Shown: piece by piece, positions 35,301-48,400 of the stretch
Numbering within the stretch: position 1 is the first letter of the stretch
Layout: every line of letters starts with the position of its first letter
Source: Dipylidium caninum
Taxonomy: Eukaryota; Platyhelminthes; Cestoda; Cyclophyllidea; Dipylidiidae
NCBI GenBank assembly: GCA_017562135.1
Contig: QEYB01000850.1
Span: 248,001-312,000 of the forward strand
Length of the DNA: 64,000 nt
Direction: 5' to 3'
Notes under the pieces: generated by a model
What the model was told of the DNA's origin: nothing
The model's input: the letters and a program-made list of their open reading frames with translations, nothing else
Databases searched by the model: none
Made by a program: the position numbers and the translations under genes

Positions 35301-38300
35301 ACGCTGTGACAACCTTTTTGGATAAACTGAGTGTATTCGTCGAGGTGCAGAGTAGTTTCGGGAGACTCAGGGTACCTTAAGAATAAATCGTTGATTCGCA
35401 GAAGTCTGCCAACTCCTCCCTCCTAAGAGTGGTTAACGAAATATCCCCTCCCATCACATGACACTCAGCAAAATAGACAGCATAGTAAAAATTCATTTTT
35501 TCATTAAAATAACGAGTAAACTATGCGGGTTTTATGGGATGCCTTGTGCGACGTTGCGTATCTTTACCCCTTCGATATGTATTTCCTGTGGAAAACTGCT
35601 TTCTGATGGATAATTGTGTCCCCACGTCTTCTATGTTGCATTAAGACAGTTTATGTAATCAGTTTGTCAACCTCCATTGCTTTCTACGATGATCTCTCAA
35701 TAAATAAACTACTCTTTTTGACCTGGTGAAAAAAGCAACTTGGAGTGGAGCAGGAATAAATAGATACTCCGATGTATTCTCATGAGATTTGTTGGCCTCC
35801 TCCTTCGTCTATACGCAAGCGTTCATATTTAAGTTGTGCGGTCAAGTTCTGATCAACGCTATGATCTGCCTCGAAATGATAAATATACTTGATTGAAGGC
35901 TGTCATTTATGGTATCATTGAATCAACGACAGGGGAAGCGAGCACAAAATGAGAAAGTAAGCAAATATTTAGACCGCGGTATGTAAATCGGTTTGGATTA
36001 TCGCGGTAAATGTCAAAAGACTATAATGAAAGAATGTTATTACATTTGTAACACCAGGTTTTTTTTATTTGTAGTGGCGAAGTCTGCAAAGTTATTACCT
36101 TCGAAACTATGAAAACGGGCGTTTTTGATTAGTCAGTGTTATACTGTGACTGAGAGACGCGCGACTGATATTTTTATTTATAAAATGTCAAAGGTCTTCT
36201 ACTTACTCGTTGCTTAAAAGGTCCCCCGGATTTTATCGCACTTATACTTGATTTGTCTAAGAAACCAAATCGAAACAAAACGTAACTTACATCTACTTTT
36301 CTTGTGCGTGTTCATATTGAAAGATAGGGCGGCTCAAACTTCGAAAAACATTAATTAGACGTTCGAAAATGAATCCATTGATGAAGAAAATGGTTGATGT
36401 TAGTGCAAAAAATTTCATTCTGGCAATTTGAGTCTCGTCAAGGCGCCTCGAGGAAGACCACCGACTCACGTTAATGACGAAGGAAGAAATAAAGGACGAC
36501 TGTGGATTCCGAACCATACACAACGATCCGTAAGTTTGGGCCTAAACTAGGAACTAGCGATAGAACCACGGCTGTGTAAAAGAAATCTGTGGATAATAAA
36601 TGATAGAGTAAGAAAACTAGTCTCATATGTGCCACATGAACTGATGCAACTGCAGATGATCGAGGGGCCGATTCAATAGCAGGTGCGCATCTCTGTGACT
36701 TCTTTCGCAATACCCGATGACCACTGTTTTTAAAATAAGCCACCACTTGTGAGCAGAAGTGGATTTTTTATGATAATCGAAACCACCTTGATAGGACATT
36801 TCACAAAATGAAAATTATGATTAACATATGGTGGATTGCATATAATGAAACCAGGGGGAAACATAATAGCGTAAGGGTCCTAGTGCTGTGACATTGATGT
36901 TATCCAAGATGTTAGCCGACACGGCGCAATACTACTGCATGATAACGCACAAGGATCACATAAAGCCTCAATTACTGTTGACAAATCGACTTCTCTACAA
37001 TATGACATTTTACCACATTCCCCACATTCACCAGACATTTTTCCACTTCCATAATTAAAGATTATCTTTAACAGAAAAAATAATAATAAGGATATTATAG
37101 GAGATATTGAGCCGTTTACCAGTCCAAAATCAAAGACCTTTTCAGAAAATCACATATGAATTGGCTAATCGTTTGCAGAAATTCAAAAATTTCAATGTCA
37201 TTTTTTTTCGATTGAGCGTAATAATGTAAAAAAATTATGCTTTTTGTTTTTTACTTGCGCTCAACACTCATTTCATAGTTTCCACCTGCATATATTAAAT
37301 AATGGCAACTGCGATGCCTTCTCTCGGATGTTAGTAGCAAATAAAAAACAATTGATGGTTAAATTTGTGCAAGGATACTTGATTTCAGGCTATATTGTGG
37401 TAACAAATAATACTCAAAAGCAGGAAAAAATAGAAACCGATCAGAAAAAACAGAGATGTCAGTTAAAACTTTGTTCTCAAAAATGATAGCAGTGAATACG
37501 GCACACTTTTATGATAAAGAAGAAGAATAGGAAATAGAAACCTAAGCACCCACCATGTCAGTATCGTCAGAGAGATTCGAGGGAACTACGTCGGTAGGCG
37601 GAACTATTAAAGACGATTGGTCTGGACACCATGACTGCGTTATTGTGTGGTCAGCATTTTTAAGGTTACGAGGTTTTCCTTCCTAAAAACAGGGATATGT
37701 GACAGCTACTTTATTTGATTCAGGTGAGAGGTTGTCAGAAAAAGCCGGGGCAATCTTACAAAAAGGTGCAAGTTTCTGCGCGACCAAAATTTAACCACAA
37801 GGTTTTAGCTTAGAATACAAACTTAAAAATAAATAGACTTCAGTGATAAAGTAACGTCTCAAAGCAGGTTAAGTAAGGAATGACAAAGAAACTGATAAGG
37901 GAATTTAAGTGACAACTGTATGAAGTGACCATGACAAACATATTAGGAGCTATCTACTATATTCGGAAAGAGATCGCTAGAGTAATCAACCACGCTATCC
38001 GATTTACCATTGGAAACGATAAAAGACACAGACAGAGGTGTGTGGAATCGCATGGGCGACAATTATCACAACAACTACAAAATGGGTTTAAAGAAGGGAT
38101 GCGAGAGAAAAGTATTCCGAAGTTCTAACCAAGAAAAGCATAACGTGAACGATACTCTTGGCTAAGAAACAAGCGGGTATGGCAGATATGCACATGAATA
38201 AGAGGCTCAAAATGGGCAGTATTGTTGGAGGTTAAACAAACAACACCACCGCAAAACGTGTTTCAAGTGCCTAGTTTAAAAAATGCTAAACGCGACTAAA

Positions 38301-38547
38301 TTTGTAAATAATCCCAATCAATGCGAATGTCCAAATTATGTCTGGGCAACGATTGTTGTTGTTGGAGAAAGCCTAATATTCAGTGCCTGACGGTCGTCCA
38401 AATAGTTTCTCCTAGAATCTGCCTAACAGCCTTTGTGCGCGTAACGTTAACGTCCCTACCACCAAGGTGAGACAACCGATTATGATGTCTTAACCAAAAA
38501 ATGCAGCCTTCCTTAAGGTAAAAATCGCTCACTTTTACTGCGGCCAT
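26315..38547 (-). CDS. C2H2 zinc-finger protein, 11 exons, probable transcription factor
   Basis: Exons (minus, in order): 38547-38533, 37682-37554, 34815-34495, 33096-32970, 32903-32782, 30279-30144, 29826-29762, 27132-26917, 26824-26752, 26687-26491, 26413-26315. Every junction keeps frame, giving 499 residues. Residues 1-150 are Ser/Thr/acidic-rich. Four C2H2 fingers follow at about residues 165-270: CRIC-x12-H-x4-H, C-x4-C-x12-H-x3-H (CKEEGCARRF), CPKC-x12-H-x3-H split by an intron, and CTECGLTFNRGSALTRHRLGH. The C-terminal half is proline/serine-rich then acidic (VDLDANFPVSPVEIVDL), as in activation regions, and ends QNDPTTNL. Fingers imply sequence-specific DNA binding in the nucleus; the target is unknown. 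I do not recognise the orthology group; a loose resemblance to the ATMIN/ASCIZ finger CRCGCP...TAL is not enough to name it. Mariner relics occupy introns 2, 3 and 7. The first, 5-codon exon is less sure than the rest. Confidence 0.78.
28128..29264 (-). mobile_element. Mariner relic in zinc-finger gene intron 7
   Basis: Ends are good inverted repeats (GGTTGGAAACTATGAAACG at the left; complement of TTGGAAACTATTAAACGGGC at the right), 1.14 kb apart. The minus strand at 28797-28606 reads FHQITTCDEQWILYDNRK, the block around the first catalytic aspartate of mariner transposase (CDE-W-x-YDNRK). Other parts are frameshifted. The element ends in an AAT microsatellite (29264-29287) and has the same orientation as the host gene. 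Confidence 0.8.
29264..29287. repeat. AAT/ATA trinucleotide run at a mariner end
   Basis: About seven AAT units directly outside the mariner terminal repeat; mariner duplicates TA on insertion, so an AT-rich target fits. Confidence 0.8.
31499..32043 (-). other. Possible coding remnant in a zinc-finger gene intron
   Basis: Two minus-strand frames look protein-like: 32043-31831 (MPHLPPQLAWSVDIIPFCAV) and about 31760-31505 (IGDVVANSLSGVSRLNCMAQ, then LNFTFGPPFQGFDIARETAK), the second preceded by an acceptor-like TTTTAGCTGCAG. They lie within the 2.5 kb intron between exons 5 and 6. The plus strand is open over the same stretch, so the signal may be spurious. I recognise no family; a decayed transposon or nested gene is possible. 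Confidence 0.25.
33250..34190 (-). mobile_element. Mariner relic in zinc-finger gene intron 3
   Basis: The minus strand at 33584-33360 reads LPPYSPDLTPVSYHLSFSLQ, the C-terminal mariner block around the last catalytic aspartate, with MLKKKGGHHNDDNVKRHAAL upstream corresponding to the decayed HDNARPH region. A further stretch to about 34190 resembles the relic at 9900-10090. Terminal repeats were not found; it lies between exon 4 and exon 3 of the host gene, same strand. Confidence 0.7.
36100..37288 (+). mobile_element. Mariner relic in zinc-finger gene intron 2, antisense
   Basis: About 1.19 kb with terminal repeats (CGAAACTATGAAAACGGGCG at the left; TTTCATAGTTTCCACCTGC at the right). Plus-strand fragments of transposase: FHSGNLSLVKAPRGRPPTHV near 36430, a YDNR block near 36770, LLHDNAQGSHKASITV near 36935 and PHSPHSPDIFP near 37020. 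All three catalytic neighbourhoods are visible but broken by stops, so it is inactive. Confidence 0.82.
38533..38547 (-). CDS. Proposed first coding exon (MAAVK) of the zinc-finger gene
   Basis: An ATG with a strong start context (A at -3, G at +4) opens MAAVK and is followed at once by a GTGAGC donor in phase 0, which is exactly the phase required by the next exon (37682-37554), whose own frame has no usable upstream ATG. The intron would be 850 nt. Short first coding exons are common in animals, but this match could be chance; no independent evidence such as homology supports five residues. Confidence 0.45.
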
Positions 38548-39443
38548 TGTCAAAATTCTGGGCTCCAAATCGTTGTGGAAACTTGGTTTTCGGTCAATGT
38601 ATGCTTTTATAATACCACTCGTCTCAGATAAGGCGGCGTGCTATTTCTTCATATCGCTGATGCCTACAGTTAACTAGACATATGTTCTACAAAACTAAGG
38701 CCTTCAAACATTTAAGATAATCTTATACTTTTTTACAACTGATTATGTAAGATTTTATATGACTAATTCTAACCCCAATTTATTCTATTTATTTTACTAG
38801 ATCAATGTTTCGCGAGCGCTTATCGCCCTTGCTGTCCACGTGTTCCTGTGTGCGTGTCGGTGTCCACCATTCCACAAGTTTGTCTTTGGGCTTGCACGTG
38901 TTCGCAAGGATGCTCCGCGTTTAGATTCCCTATTGTTACTTTTAGATTACCTTCATGTCTAACATGGTAGGATGTGAGGTCAGTTCCTGTACGTATGTTA
39001 TTAGTGGTGCTTGCTCTGCAAGAGAAGCCGTCTTCATAACCTCACTGTTTTTCCCTTGTAGTAGTTTTGCCGCTCTATCAGGAGTCGCGGCAGCTGATGT
39101 TTTCTCCATGTTTGGTCAATAAAGCAAAGTTTATCTTCGGCCGTTGGAAATAATTTCGGCCGGGCTTGTGCTTTTTAAAAAAATTTTCTTGGGTAAATCT
39201 TGCTATATGATGAATCGTTATCGCCCCAGTCATAAGTGTGTGTTGATAACTAACAACTGAGGGTACACTAACGTCATTTACTTTTGTCCTTTTCAGCTGC
39301 AATATGGAAACAATTTTGATATGTGTAATACCGGTTAATAAAAAATGCGTTCGTTTTCTATTTGCTTCTTGATATTGGCTTCTCTCCGCATGTGATTCTG
39401 TTTATAAATCCGCTAAGTAGAGGCAACTTTGGTATGGGCTCCC
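38548..39443. promoter_or_regulatory. Gap between CCDC146 stop and zinc-finger gene start
   Basis: About 0.9 kb on the shared minus strand that must hold the CCDC146 3' UTR and the zinc-finger promoter. Complement AATAAA signals occur as a pair near 38780-38795 (minus strand reads AAAATAAATAGAATAAATT), a plausible CCDC146 polyadenylation site. No other gene was recognised. Confidence 0.4.
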
Positions 39444-42400
39444 TCATGGGGAGTATCTGTAACAAAGAATGGGAATTCCATTATCCCGGTGGTCGAAGGC
39501 GTTTAGGGCAGCTGTAACACTTGCCTTTTTGGGTTCCGCCTTCTCTGCTTTGTACTTCTTGCGTATTCGCTCACGCCGTTTATTCAACCAGTACTCTCGA
39601 GCGATGTCTTTGCTTGGAGGCATGTCACTTAATGTGCGGATCATGCAGACATCGAGATGCCTTTCTTTGTTCTACGTTGTGAAAAGTTTAGGTGATAGTG
39701 AAGATCTCATTGATCCTACCCTTATTTCGCCTTGCAACTTTCTGTGCTCCGAGTTGCTTATTATAAGCTCCGCGTATTTGGTCTCAATTTTCTTGCGTAG
39801 CTTGATGAGCTTCAGTTGGATGCTATTTACCTTCAGTGCCACTCGGAATGTGTCGTCTCTGAATGAAACGTATGCGTTACTAATCTCTTATTAGTAGCAG
39901 ATACTTGATTTCACATCCAGTTAACATTTGCAAGCTAGTCGAGGTTTATCTGCCTTGGTGCCCATCGAAAATTTGCTCTTATATGATGGCAGCATTGGAA
40001 AAGAACAGAGATGATCTTGACTTCCGGTGTCTGAGCTCCCCGCAGCTTTGACCTTTCCCGACTCAAACGATGGATTTACCTTTCGTCCAACTCAGGATAA
40101 GAGTACATGCCGTTACCACTTTTCTATTTCCCTTTTCAAATTCCTCAATAGTACTACTTGTAACCAGTCGAAGTGTTTTTTGGCATAGAGATTCCTATCT
40201 GAACTAAAGGAGGGCTTATCATTTAGGTCTATTGTACCTCCAACTGCTATTGTGATCGTTTGCCAAGTGTAATGTGACACTTACCGCCCCTCAATTATTC
40301 AAAATTGGTCCCGATTTTTTAGGCAAAGAAGAATTAGCTCGATCTTGGGGCGATCTGTGATTTTTTTCAATGCAAACGGTTAGTTTTGACTAAGTTGCAA
40401 ATTGTTGACTTTTGCACTGTTTGGTCAATGGAGACATGGCTCGAGAGGCCTCCTTTTAATTTACTTCACTCATTACACCAACTCCCCTCAACATCCGTTA
40501 ATTTGTGCCTTTCCTTAGTGCGGACTCAGCTGCTTGCCTTTGTACCTTGGTGAGAGCCCTGTTTTTCCTCATCTCCTAAAGCTTTCATGCGTAACTTTGT
40601 CCAGGCATTTGTACTTTCCACTCTACTGGATTTTACTATTCGTTCTAACATAATTTACTTTACCCTGTCTCTTTTATGATCTCCACTATTTGGCCAATAA
40701 GTGGATTTTCTAAGTTATTAGGACTTTTGTGAATTGAATCCGCTTTGGCTCTGTTCGATTGGTTTCGATTGGTTGATTTTACACTTAATTTTCTCTGTTC
40801 ACGCTTTCATCCAATCGTGTGTTTGATAATTTACTATTTCATTAACTGCCTTACCGGTTAGCATCGGTTTTCACACGAAGAGCATCCACAAGGCGGCCAA
40901 TTGCCTCATAAGTAAGATTTTTCTCCGCCAGATTCTCCTCTTTTGCGGCTAATCGTTTCTCCAGTCGCCCGAGAATGACCCACAACTCGGATTGACTCGG
41001 ATCCACCCCACCGAGCAACCGTAGGCGACCAGGACGATCAGGATTTTCGAACCATGCCACCAGTTGTGCCTTGTGAGCACGAATTCCTACTAGCTGTGGA
41101 TTAACAAAAAAGTGTAGAAAAATTATTATTCTCTAACTTCTTCTTCATATTTTTTGACCTTCTGTCTCCAGTTTGGTGCCAAAAAATCTTATTTCATATG
41201 CTTTCCTTTCCTTCTTAACGTCAGCCCTGTACGAGATTAACTTGACAATGCCTTGATGAAATTTTTGATGAGTGCCTTCGCAAGAAGAGAATATTTTCAT
41301 GTTACTGGATTGTACTGAGCTTAAGTTAATTTGAGGGAGGTCTATAAAAATCCTGGAACGCCGAAGAGGCTCACTAGGACGCACTTGAACAGACGCTCAT
41401 CCCTCCACCGGTGAAATGATCCTGGTGTGAACAGAACTAACATAAGGCTTCCTTTAAAGTGCTTAAATTTTGCCGAATTCACAAAATCTCCTTAACTCTC
41501 GACGGTAGATTTGCTTACCTGAAGCATCATTCCGCCAAGGAGTTTAATTGCAGTGATTTTATGATAAGGCATCAATTACAAAAAAGCTGACCTCCTGAAT
41601 GAGACCACGTATAGTTCCTTCCAGTCGCATTCTCTGAGGCACCTGTATTCGCAACAGGTGGATCATACGCTGAATTTGATTTAAGTATAGCAGTGAATTG
41701 TGATATTCCGACTCCAATCCGCTTAGATCCATCTTGGCGGAGGCCATGGCGATTGACTGGTACTTCTCGCGCTCCTATAGTACACAACGCCTCTCGTTAC
41801 ATCGTCTCTCACTAACTTTCATGAAGAACACTGTGCTAGTGATCCTCTGAAAAAGTTTTGCTATATTTAATTTCTTAGAGATTAGGGGAGGCTGGATTGA
41901 AAGTTATTCGCTAATATGAGCGATTGTGCGGTTGAACAGGTCCCCCAAGCATTTCCTCAGATTTAGCATTATCTTTCTGTTTTAATTAAGGAAAGCCTTC
42001 CTAGGAGATGGACACTACCGTCCTATGCTGTCCCGTGAACATTAGTGAGTTGACAGAAGGGTCCCGTTGCAGTCGTCTACGTAATGCCTCATCCTGCGTC
42101 ATGCAACCGTAGGAGTAGATCCGCCATGTAGATTGCTTTACGGTTCGACTTTGGTAGTCATGAGAGGCCTTCCTGTCACCTGCGAACCCCGCGGTATTCA
42201 TAATGGGCCCAATGAAAAGGCAGAATGACCAGCTGGCACTACTAGTAGAGACAGCTAAACGACAAAATGCATATCTGTCTCCATTTGGAGTTGTGTGCGA
42301 GGATCTTCAGACCCCTGAAAGTTGTCAATTTACCTCCGGACAGTAGGTTTAGTCTTGCTAAGCACATGAACATGTGTGGTGTAAGCGACTAATAACATGA

Positions 42401-45400
42401 TCACGGGAAATGAAAATCATGTGACAGTTTCTAGGTGAACAGTGTTTGTACTATTGTCGTCTGGGTTTTACGCCAAACAATTGTCTATGGCCTCCTATTT
42501 TTAGTTTGTGAATGTAAAAAGCCATCTGTGCGGGACAGTTGTCTGATTAACAAGAAGAATAACTTATAATCGAGATTAGGGCCGCCACTTTCGACAGCTT
42601 TTGGTTGCAGACTGACCACTCGACATTCAAAAATTTTACACTCCGATTTAATGCCTACATTGTGGCTCACCTTGACCGAACTAAGTAACTTAGCGTTTTA
42701 TGTGATTATTTTATTTTGTTTTTTTGCTGGAAATCAGGCCAGTGAACTTTCTTGCCTGCTAGTAATTAGGTTCACTGGGAAACCGAAAATGAAATTGCCC
42801 AATTGGGTAAAAATTTTGGAGGTGGAATAAATCTCCCGTTTTTTATAAAAATGTTATTATGACAACACTAGTTAACAATATTTCGTCTATTTTGTTTAAA
42901 TGCGTCCGTCTCAGTTAATCAGCCCCTGATCGGTCATTTCGAGTCGAAGGTCTTAATTTTAATGGTTCTAACGATGACTTTAGGAAGGAGGAAGGAGTTT
43001 TATATGATTTTTAATGACCTACTCAAAAGGGGATTCGAAAAACTTAGATCCGTTGACCCCAAAAACAGTGCAACCTCTACTCTTTCCTAGTATTCCTTTT
43101 TAAATTTAGTAGAAATATGAAGCAGTTAAAAGTCTAACGTGCCCCGAGCATCACTGGTAAAGGTGACGCAGAAAGGAATTGCGTAAACTAAAAGATAACG
43201 GTTGGAGGAACACGATGGTATGGAATACAATTAGATCTAACCTGTAGTAAGTAGACCTCCTGATTCCTCTCGATAAGCAGAATGGCGCGTTCATTACGGA
43301 GACGAGCATTCCTCTCACAGGCCTTCTTGAGCGTGACGCTGCTCGCCTCGGCCTGGTTGTGCATCAGGCCAAGACGATCCAAATTCAACCGCATCTGTTC
43401 ACGCTTCGCGTTTTGCACCGCCACCGTGGCGGCCACCTTGCAGAGGTCGTGGCGTTTGTGGTCCCTTTGAGTTACCAGACGAATTGTTGTCGACCGAATT
43501 AATGCCAATTGGCCTTCACGGCGTTGCGCCTCGGTAAGGAGGATCTCCGCCTCGTTGCCTCGCTGACGCAGACGCTCACGAGTTGCTGAGGCAACTTGAA
43601 CAGCGGCTTGAAGGAGAGTGACACAATTGTTTCGCTCCTTCTTCACTTCCATGTAGAGGTTGGAGACATCATTCAACCGCGTCTACGTAAATAAATGGGG
43701 GAGAACATTTCTAAGTTCCCCTTTAGTCTATCGTCTTGTACCAGCGAGCAGTTCAGCTTGCCGTACTGTTTTTCTCTCGTAGAATTTTATCAACAAACTT
43801 TTAATAGGTTAGTGGATGGGTTATAAGGCCTATTAGTGCAAATATGTTCCGAAAAATCACTCCAAGGCACTAATAGACCTAAATTCATCTAGTTCGTCTT
43901 CTTTGAAGGCGATGTGACCCCTCCTAGGCTGTCAGATAGCTTGAAACAAGACCATTTGATTGGCGTCATGTCGTCCCGACACGCTGTTGACAGGATTGGT
44001 ACCCTACTAGGCCGTTAAACTGGATGATACATAAAAATTGAGGCGGTTCCGACGTCACTTGTGAGGAAATTAATGAGCAATTTAACTTGATATCTCCAAT
44101 GATCTAAGCAACTCAGTGTGTCAGTCTTCCACTACCCTCCGTCCGGGCGCCTTCAAAAAAGCAGTCTTAACTTGAGCGCTTTGGCACTGCATTTGTGGAA
44201 AGGATGAAGGAAAAATATGCCTCAAACTGGAGGTAAAGTTGCATCTTAATGTGGTGAGGGGGCAGGCGGACTGGTTAGCCTCTCCCAGCCACAACATCCC
44301 ATCTGCGTCTTTGGTAACTCGGCTACTCCTCGACAAGGTGAAGGACAAAAATTTCAAACGGAGTGAAAGACAAAGGCTACGCCATCGTAGTAGCTCATTG
44401 AGATGAGTTTCTCTTGTTTTTCTCCGTATTTGCTCTATTAATTATCGAAAACCATCGCGTTATGTAACATTTTTCTAAATATATACAATTTTTTTACCGA
44501 ATTAAGGCTGAAATGTTAAAAGTAGTATATACGTTCACAGCTGAGAACTGCCATTTTAACGAATTAAACCAATGGAATTAGCTACACAACTTCTCTGATG
44601 CCATTTGTACCAAACCGCTTCGTTTAACGCCTTTTTTAGGCTAATCCAAATGCCCCGTTAAGCCCTTCTCCTTCGGTTCGTGGCGCCAATGCGTTTCAAA
44701 TTAACACTTCACGAGAGGAAGTTACCTGTTGCCAGTGGGTGAGTGCGAACTAAAGTGTGTCATAATTCTACAAGCCGCCCAGTCCAAGTGGACTGCATGG
44801 ACGCAGTCAATAGACAGACAGGTGAGTCTGTTGTCTGTGCCTCCTCCATGTGGCTTGAAGTTGGGAAAATAAGGATAAAGGGGCCATCACTTGAAAGAAG
44901 GACAAAGCCTTCTAATTTGGCCTTTCTACAATGCACGTCCACTCGTCTTGAGCAAATATACCGACAATTTAATTCACTCAAAGTGGCGGCAGGCCGAAAT
45001 CTTGAGGCATTTGCCTCAAGTAACGATGGGAAATATCGGGTCAAAAGTTGATATTTATTTCACAAATGTGGGGAATTCCACCTGTTCTATTTGACACAGT
45101 GGAATTTCATGTTCCTCGCAATTACTGGCCACACAGAGGCAGCTCACTCAACAGGCTGGTGGGGAATTCCAAACCTCTCACTATCGAGTTTTGTTAGTAG
45201 TTTTAGTTTTTATACTCGGACAGAAAATTTAAAGCGCCGACAACACGCCCTTGAGGGAGTAGATTAATTTCAGAAAGACGCATCCTGCATGATGAGTGCG
45301 TCGAGGTGGCGAGGAGCTTCTAGAGAAGGACGTTCAACTGACAAAAAGCACTTTAAGGGAGCAGACATTCCTTGGGGCCCCTGCCACCTCGACTCTCGGA

Positions 45401-48400
45401 CTCCTCCGCCAGTCTCTGCCCTCGACGGTATTTCTTGCTTCTTCTTCTTCTTTCCCCTCATTTTTTGGCCTTCTCACGAGTGCCGTGTTGCATCGACGCG
45501 GCTCTAACTGGCTCCATTCCAATTTCTTTACTGTCTTCTATTGTCAAACACTTTTTTTGCCCTTATCACTTAGATTTGCATCAAATTTCGTCGACTGATT
45601 AAGAAGTTAACCAGTTTTAACGACATTTTGCCATAATTCTGGGCAAATTCGGCTGACAAGCCTGACACTTTGTCCTACCAACGCGAATCTTACAATGTTC
45701 CCTTTCTACCGTCATTATTTAACCGGAAATAGTTACTTGTTTTTCACATTATTTCTCAATTTTTCACGAGTTATTTTGGATAGAACTCACTTCAAGCTGT
45801 CGTAATTCATCCAATTGGTGTTCAATCAGTCGCATTTTGATCTGACAGTCCTCATAGAGACGTGAGTGCTTTCGAAAGGCCCCGTTGAACTCGCACACCG
45901 CATTTGCCATCTCCTCAGAGAGGGAGGAGGCCAATTGCAGCAGCTCCATGTTCTCCGCTCGGCTCGCCTCCAGCACTGATAGTCGGCGCTCGGACAGCAC
46001 CACAGCTTGATTTATGTGCACTTGTTCGGCTGCCATTCGTTTCTCCTACACCCGACAGGGGAAAAAAAAGTCGCATTTAATATTTGCATGTCTGTGGCGG
46101 CATTCTGCCCCGTCGAGAGTGCTCGGAGCCTAATAACTGACAGTAAGTCTACAAAGAGGTCTAAACACTCCGATCTTGTCATGTCAGTGTGACAGTAGGG
46201 CCATGAAAATCCCTTGAATGCGGAATATTTTGACAGATAGGACAGCTACTATTCGATTAGTTGGAGGCAGGGAGGACCGAGAAGGCTCGCAAGAGGCGAC
46301 AGACGCCTTCGCCCCCGTTGTAACGCTCAAGAGTGAGGAAACGAAGTAATCACCCCCCAGAATGTCCTACTTCCAGGCATCGGTCAAATTTCCTTGTCAT
46401 TTTTGTCAATGCGTGACAGTCAAGAAAGAAGAAGAAGAAGAAGAAAGAGACGCCAAAGAGTGGTTGGCAGAGACTCCGTGAATCGACTTTGGTCGTGTCC
46501 GCAGTGGAGGACTCGGTTCATGTTCTGGCTGAGAATAAGTCAAATTTTGGCTTAAATCGTAAATTGTAGGTTCTCCTGCCCTGGACGAGAGGCCAATCGA
46601 GGACCACTGCGGTCAGGAACGGAAAAAGGTATTCGTAGAAACCCAGTTTGAGCTTCTCTCCCTCCCGAGGCGGGTCTGTCGAGGCATTCTGCCCCGTCAA
46701 GAGCGCTCAGAGCCTAATAACTGACAGTAATTCAACAAAGACGTAAGATGTAAGTGATATTCCGCTGCTATTCGATTAGTCGGAGTTAAGGAATTCCGAA
46801 AAGACTCTAGAAAGGCGACAGACGCCACCGCCACCGTTGTACAGGGCCAGAGTGAAAAAAAAGCCAAGCAATCACCCTCAGAATGTCAAAATTCAAGACT
46901 TGGAGGCACACCAACTTGCTCCGTCGAGACGCGCAAGTGGGAATTGGTCAACTTTTCCTGTCACTGATGTCAATGTGTGACAATCAAGAAAGAAGAAGAA
47001 GAAGAAGAAGAAGAAGGAAGAGGCGCCAAAGAGTGGTTGGCAGGGACTGTGCAAAATGACATTGGCCATGTCCCTAGTGGAGGCCTCGGTCTCATGTTCT
47101 GGTTGAGAATAAGTCAAATTTTGGTTTAAATCGTAAATTGAGGGTTTTCCTGGCCCGGACGAGAGGCCAATCGAGGACCACTGCGGTCAGGAACGGAAAA
47201 GGGTATTCGTCGAAACCCATTGTAACCGGGGTGACGAAGGCAAACTAATTTCCCCATTCCCCGAGAAAAAAAGACAAGAAGCGGTGGAAATTGCGAGGAT
47301 ACCATAAATGAGGACTGTGAAGACGTGCATGACGGAGTGTATTGCAAATATGCAGTTTGTTAGTGAATTTTTGGAGGACGGACGGACGAATTCACGTGTG
47401 GCGAGGCATTCCTCACGACACCTACACGCAGTCCAACGGTTCCCAGCTTCGGTGGAGACCGTTAAAAATTTTTCCCTACTCCTTTTCCTTCACAACTTAA
47501 ATGCGACTGTAACCGCCCGAATTGTGATTTCCGCCCGGCTTTAATTTGGTCATTTGAATGGTCCAACTTCGATGTCGCCCTGGAGGATTTTTTTGACAGG
47601 CAACAGTTAAGCCGAGTCCCCAATGGGGAACTGGAAGAACTGGTAAAAATATACAATTAAAAGGGCAATTGGGCGTCGAATTGCCTGTCGTTACCGTAAG
47701 GCCAATTTTAGCGTGTTTCCTCAAGACAGAATTATCGTTATTATAGCCAAAAATGCTCCCGTCCCACGTCCTCCCGTCCCACGTCCCCCGCCCCCCGCGC
47801 CCACCTCCATTGCCTGCGATGCCTTTTCGCGGCGTCTTGAAATACCAGACAGGGGGGGGGGGAGGAAGGCGAGTCGACCGGACGGAGTCGGCATTAATCA
47901 TGATGTGGAATTTGGAGACCGTGTGCCAAGCGTGTGGAGCCAAGGCTTCAATATGCACGGCCAACAACCCGGCATGGATGGTGTGGGTGTGTGGGGGAGG
48001 GGAAAGGGGAGACTGGAGACGGGGGGCGATAAAACACCACTGGTGTTCAGAGGGCAAAAAAATGAACAGTTTTGGGGGTGGAGGGGATGGACGCCGGGGG
48101 TCTGGGGGCCGGAGGCCAGCGGCTGACAGACGGGACGGTATGAAATGCCGAGTGGAGTGGACCGCGGTGGTTTGGACGACAGGTGGGCGAATCGAAATAC
48201 AATCGGACGTTTTGACTGTTTTTCTACCCTCCGCAGACAAATTGCACAACACTTGGGAAAATTAACTTAACGTTTTGACTAAAAAAGCTTCCTTTTCCTT
48301 CTAGTAGAAATTATAAATTCACACGTACGGATGCTACTGTTATAACCTTCACATGTTGCATGCAAAGTAGACATCCCATCAGACGTATTTAGACTAATGA

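Noticed and set aside
47497..48265. Overlapping 251- and 170-codon open frames on both strands
   Set aside because: They lie in GC-rich low-complexity intron sequence of CCDC146; open frames on both strands and Pro/Gly/Trp-biased peptides are composition effects.
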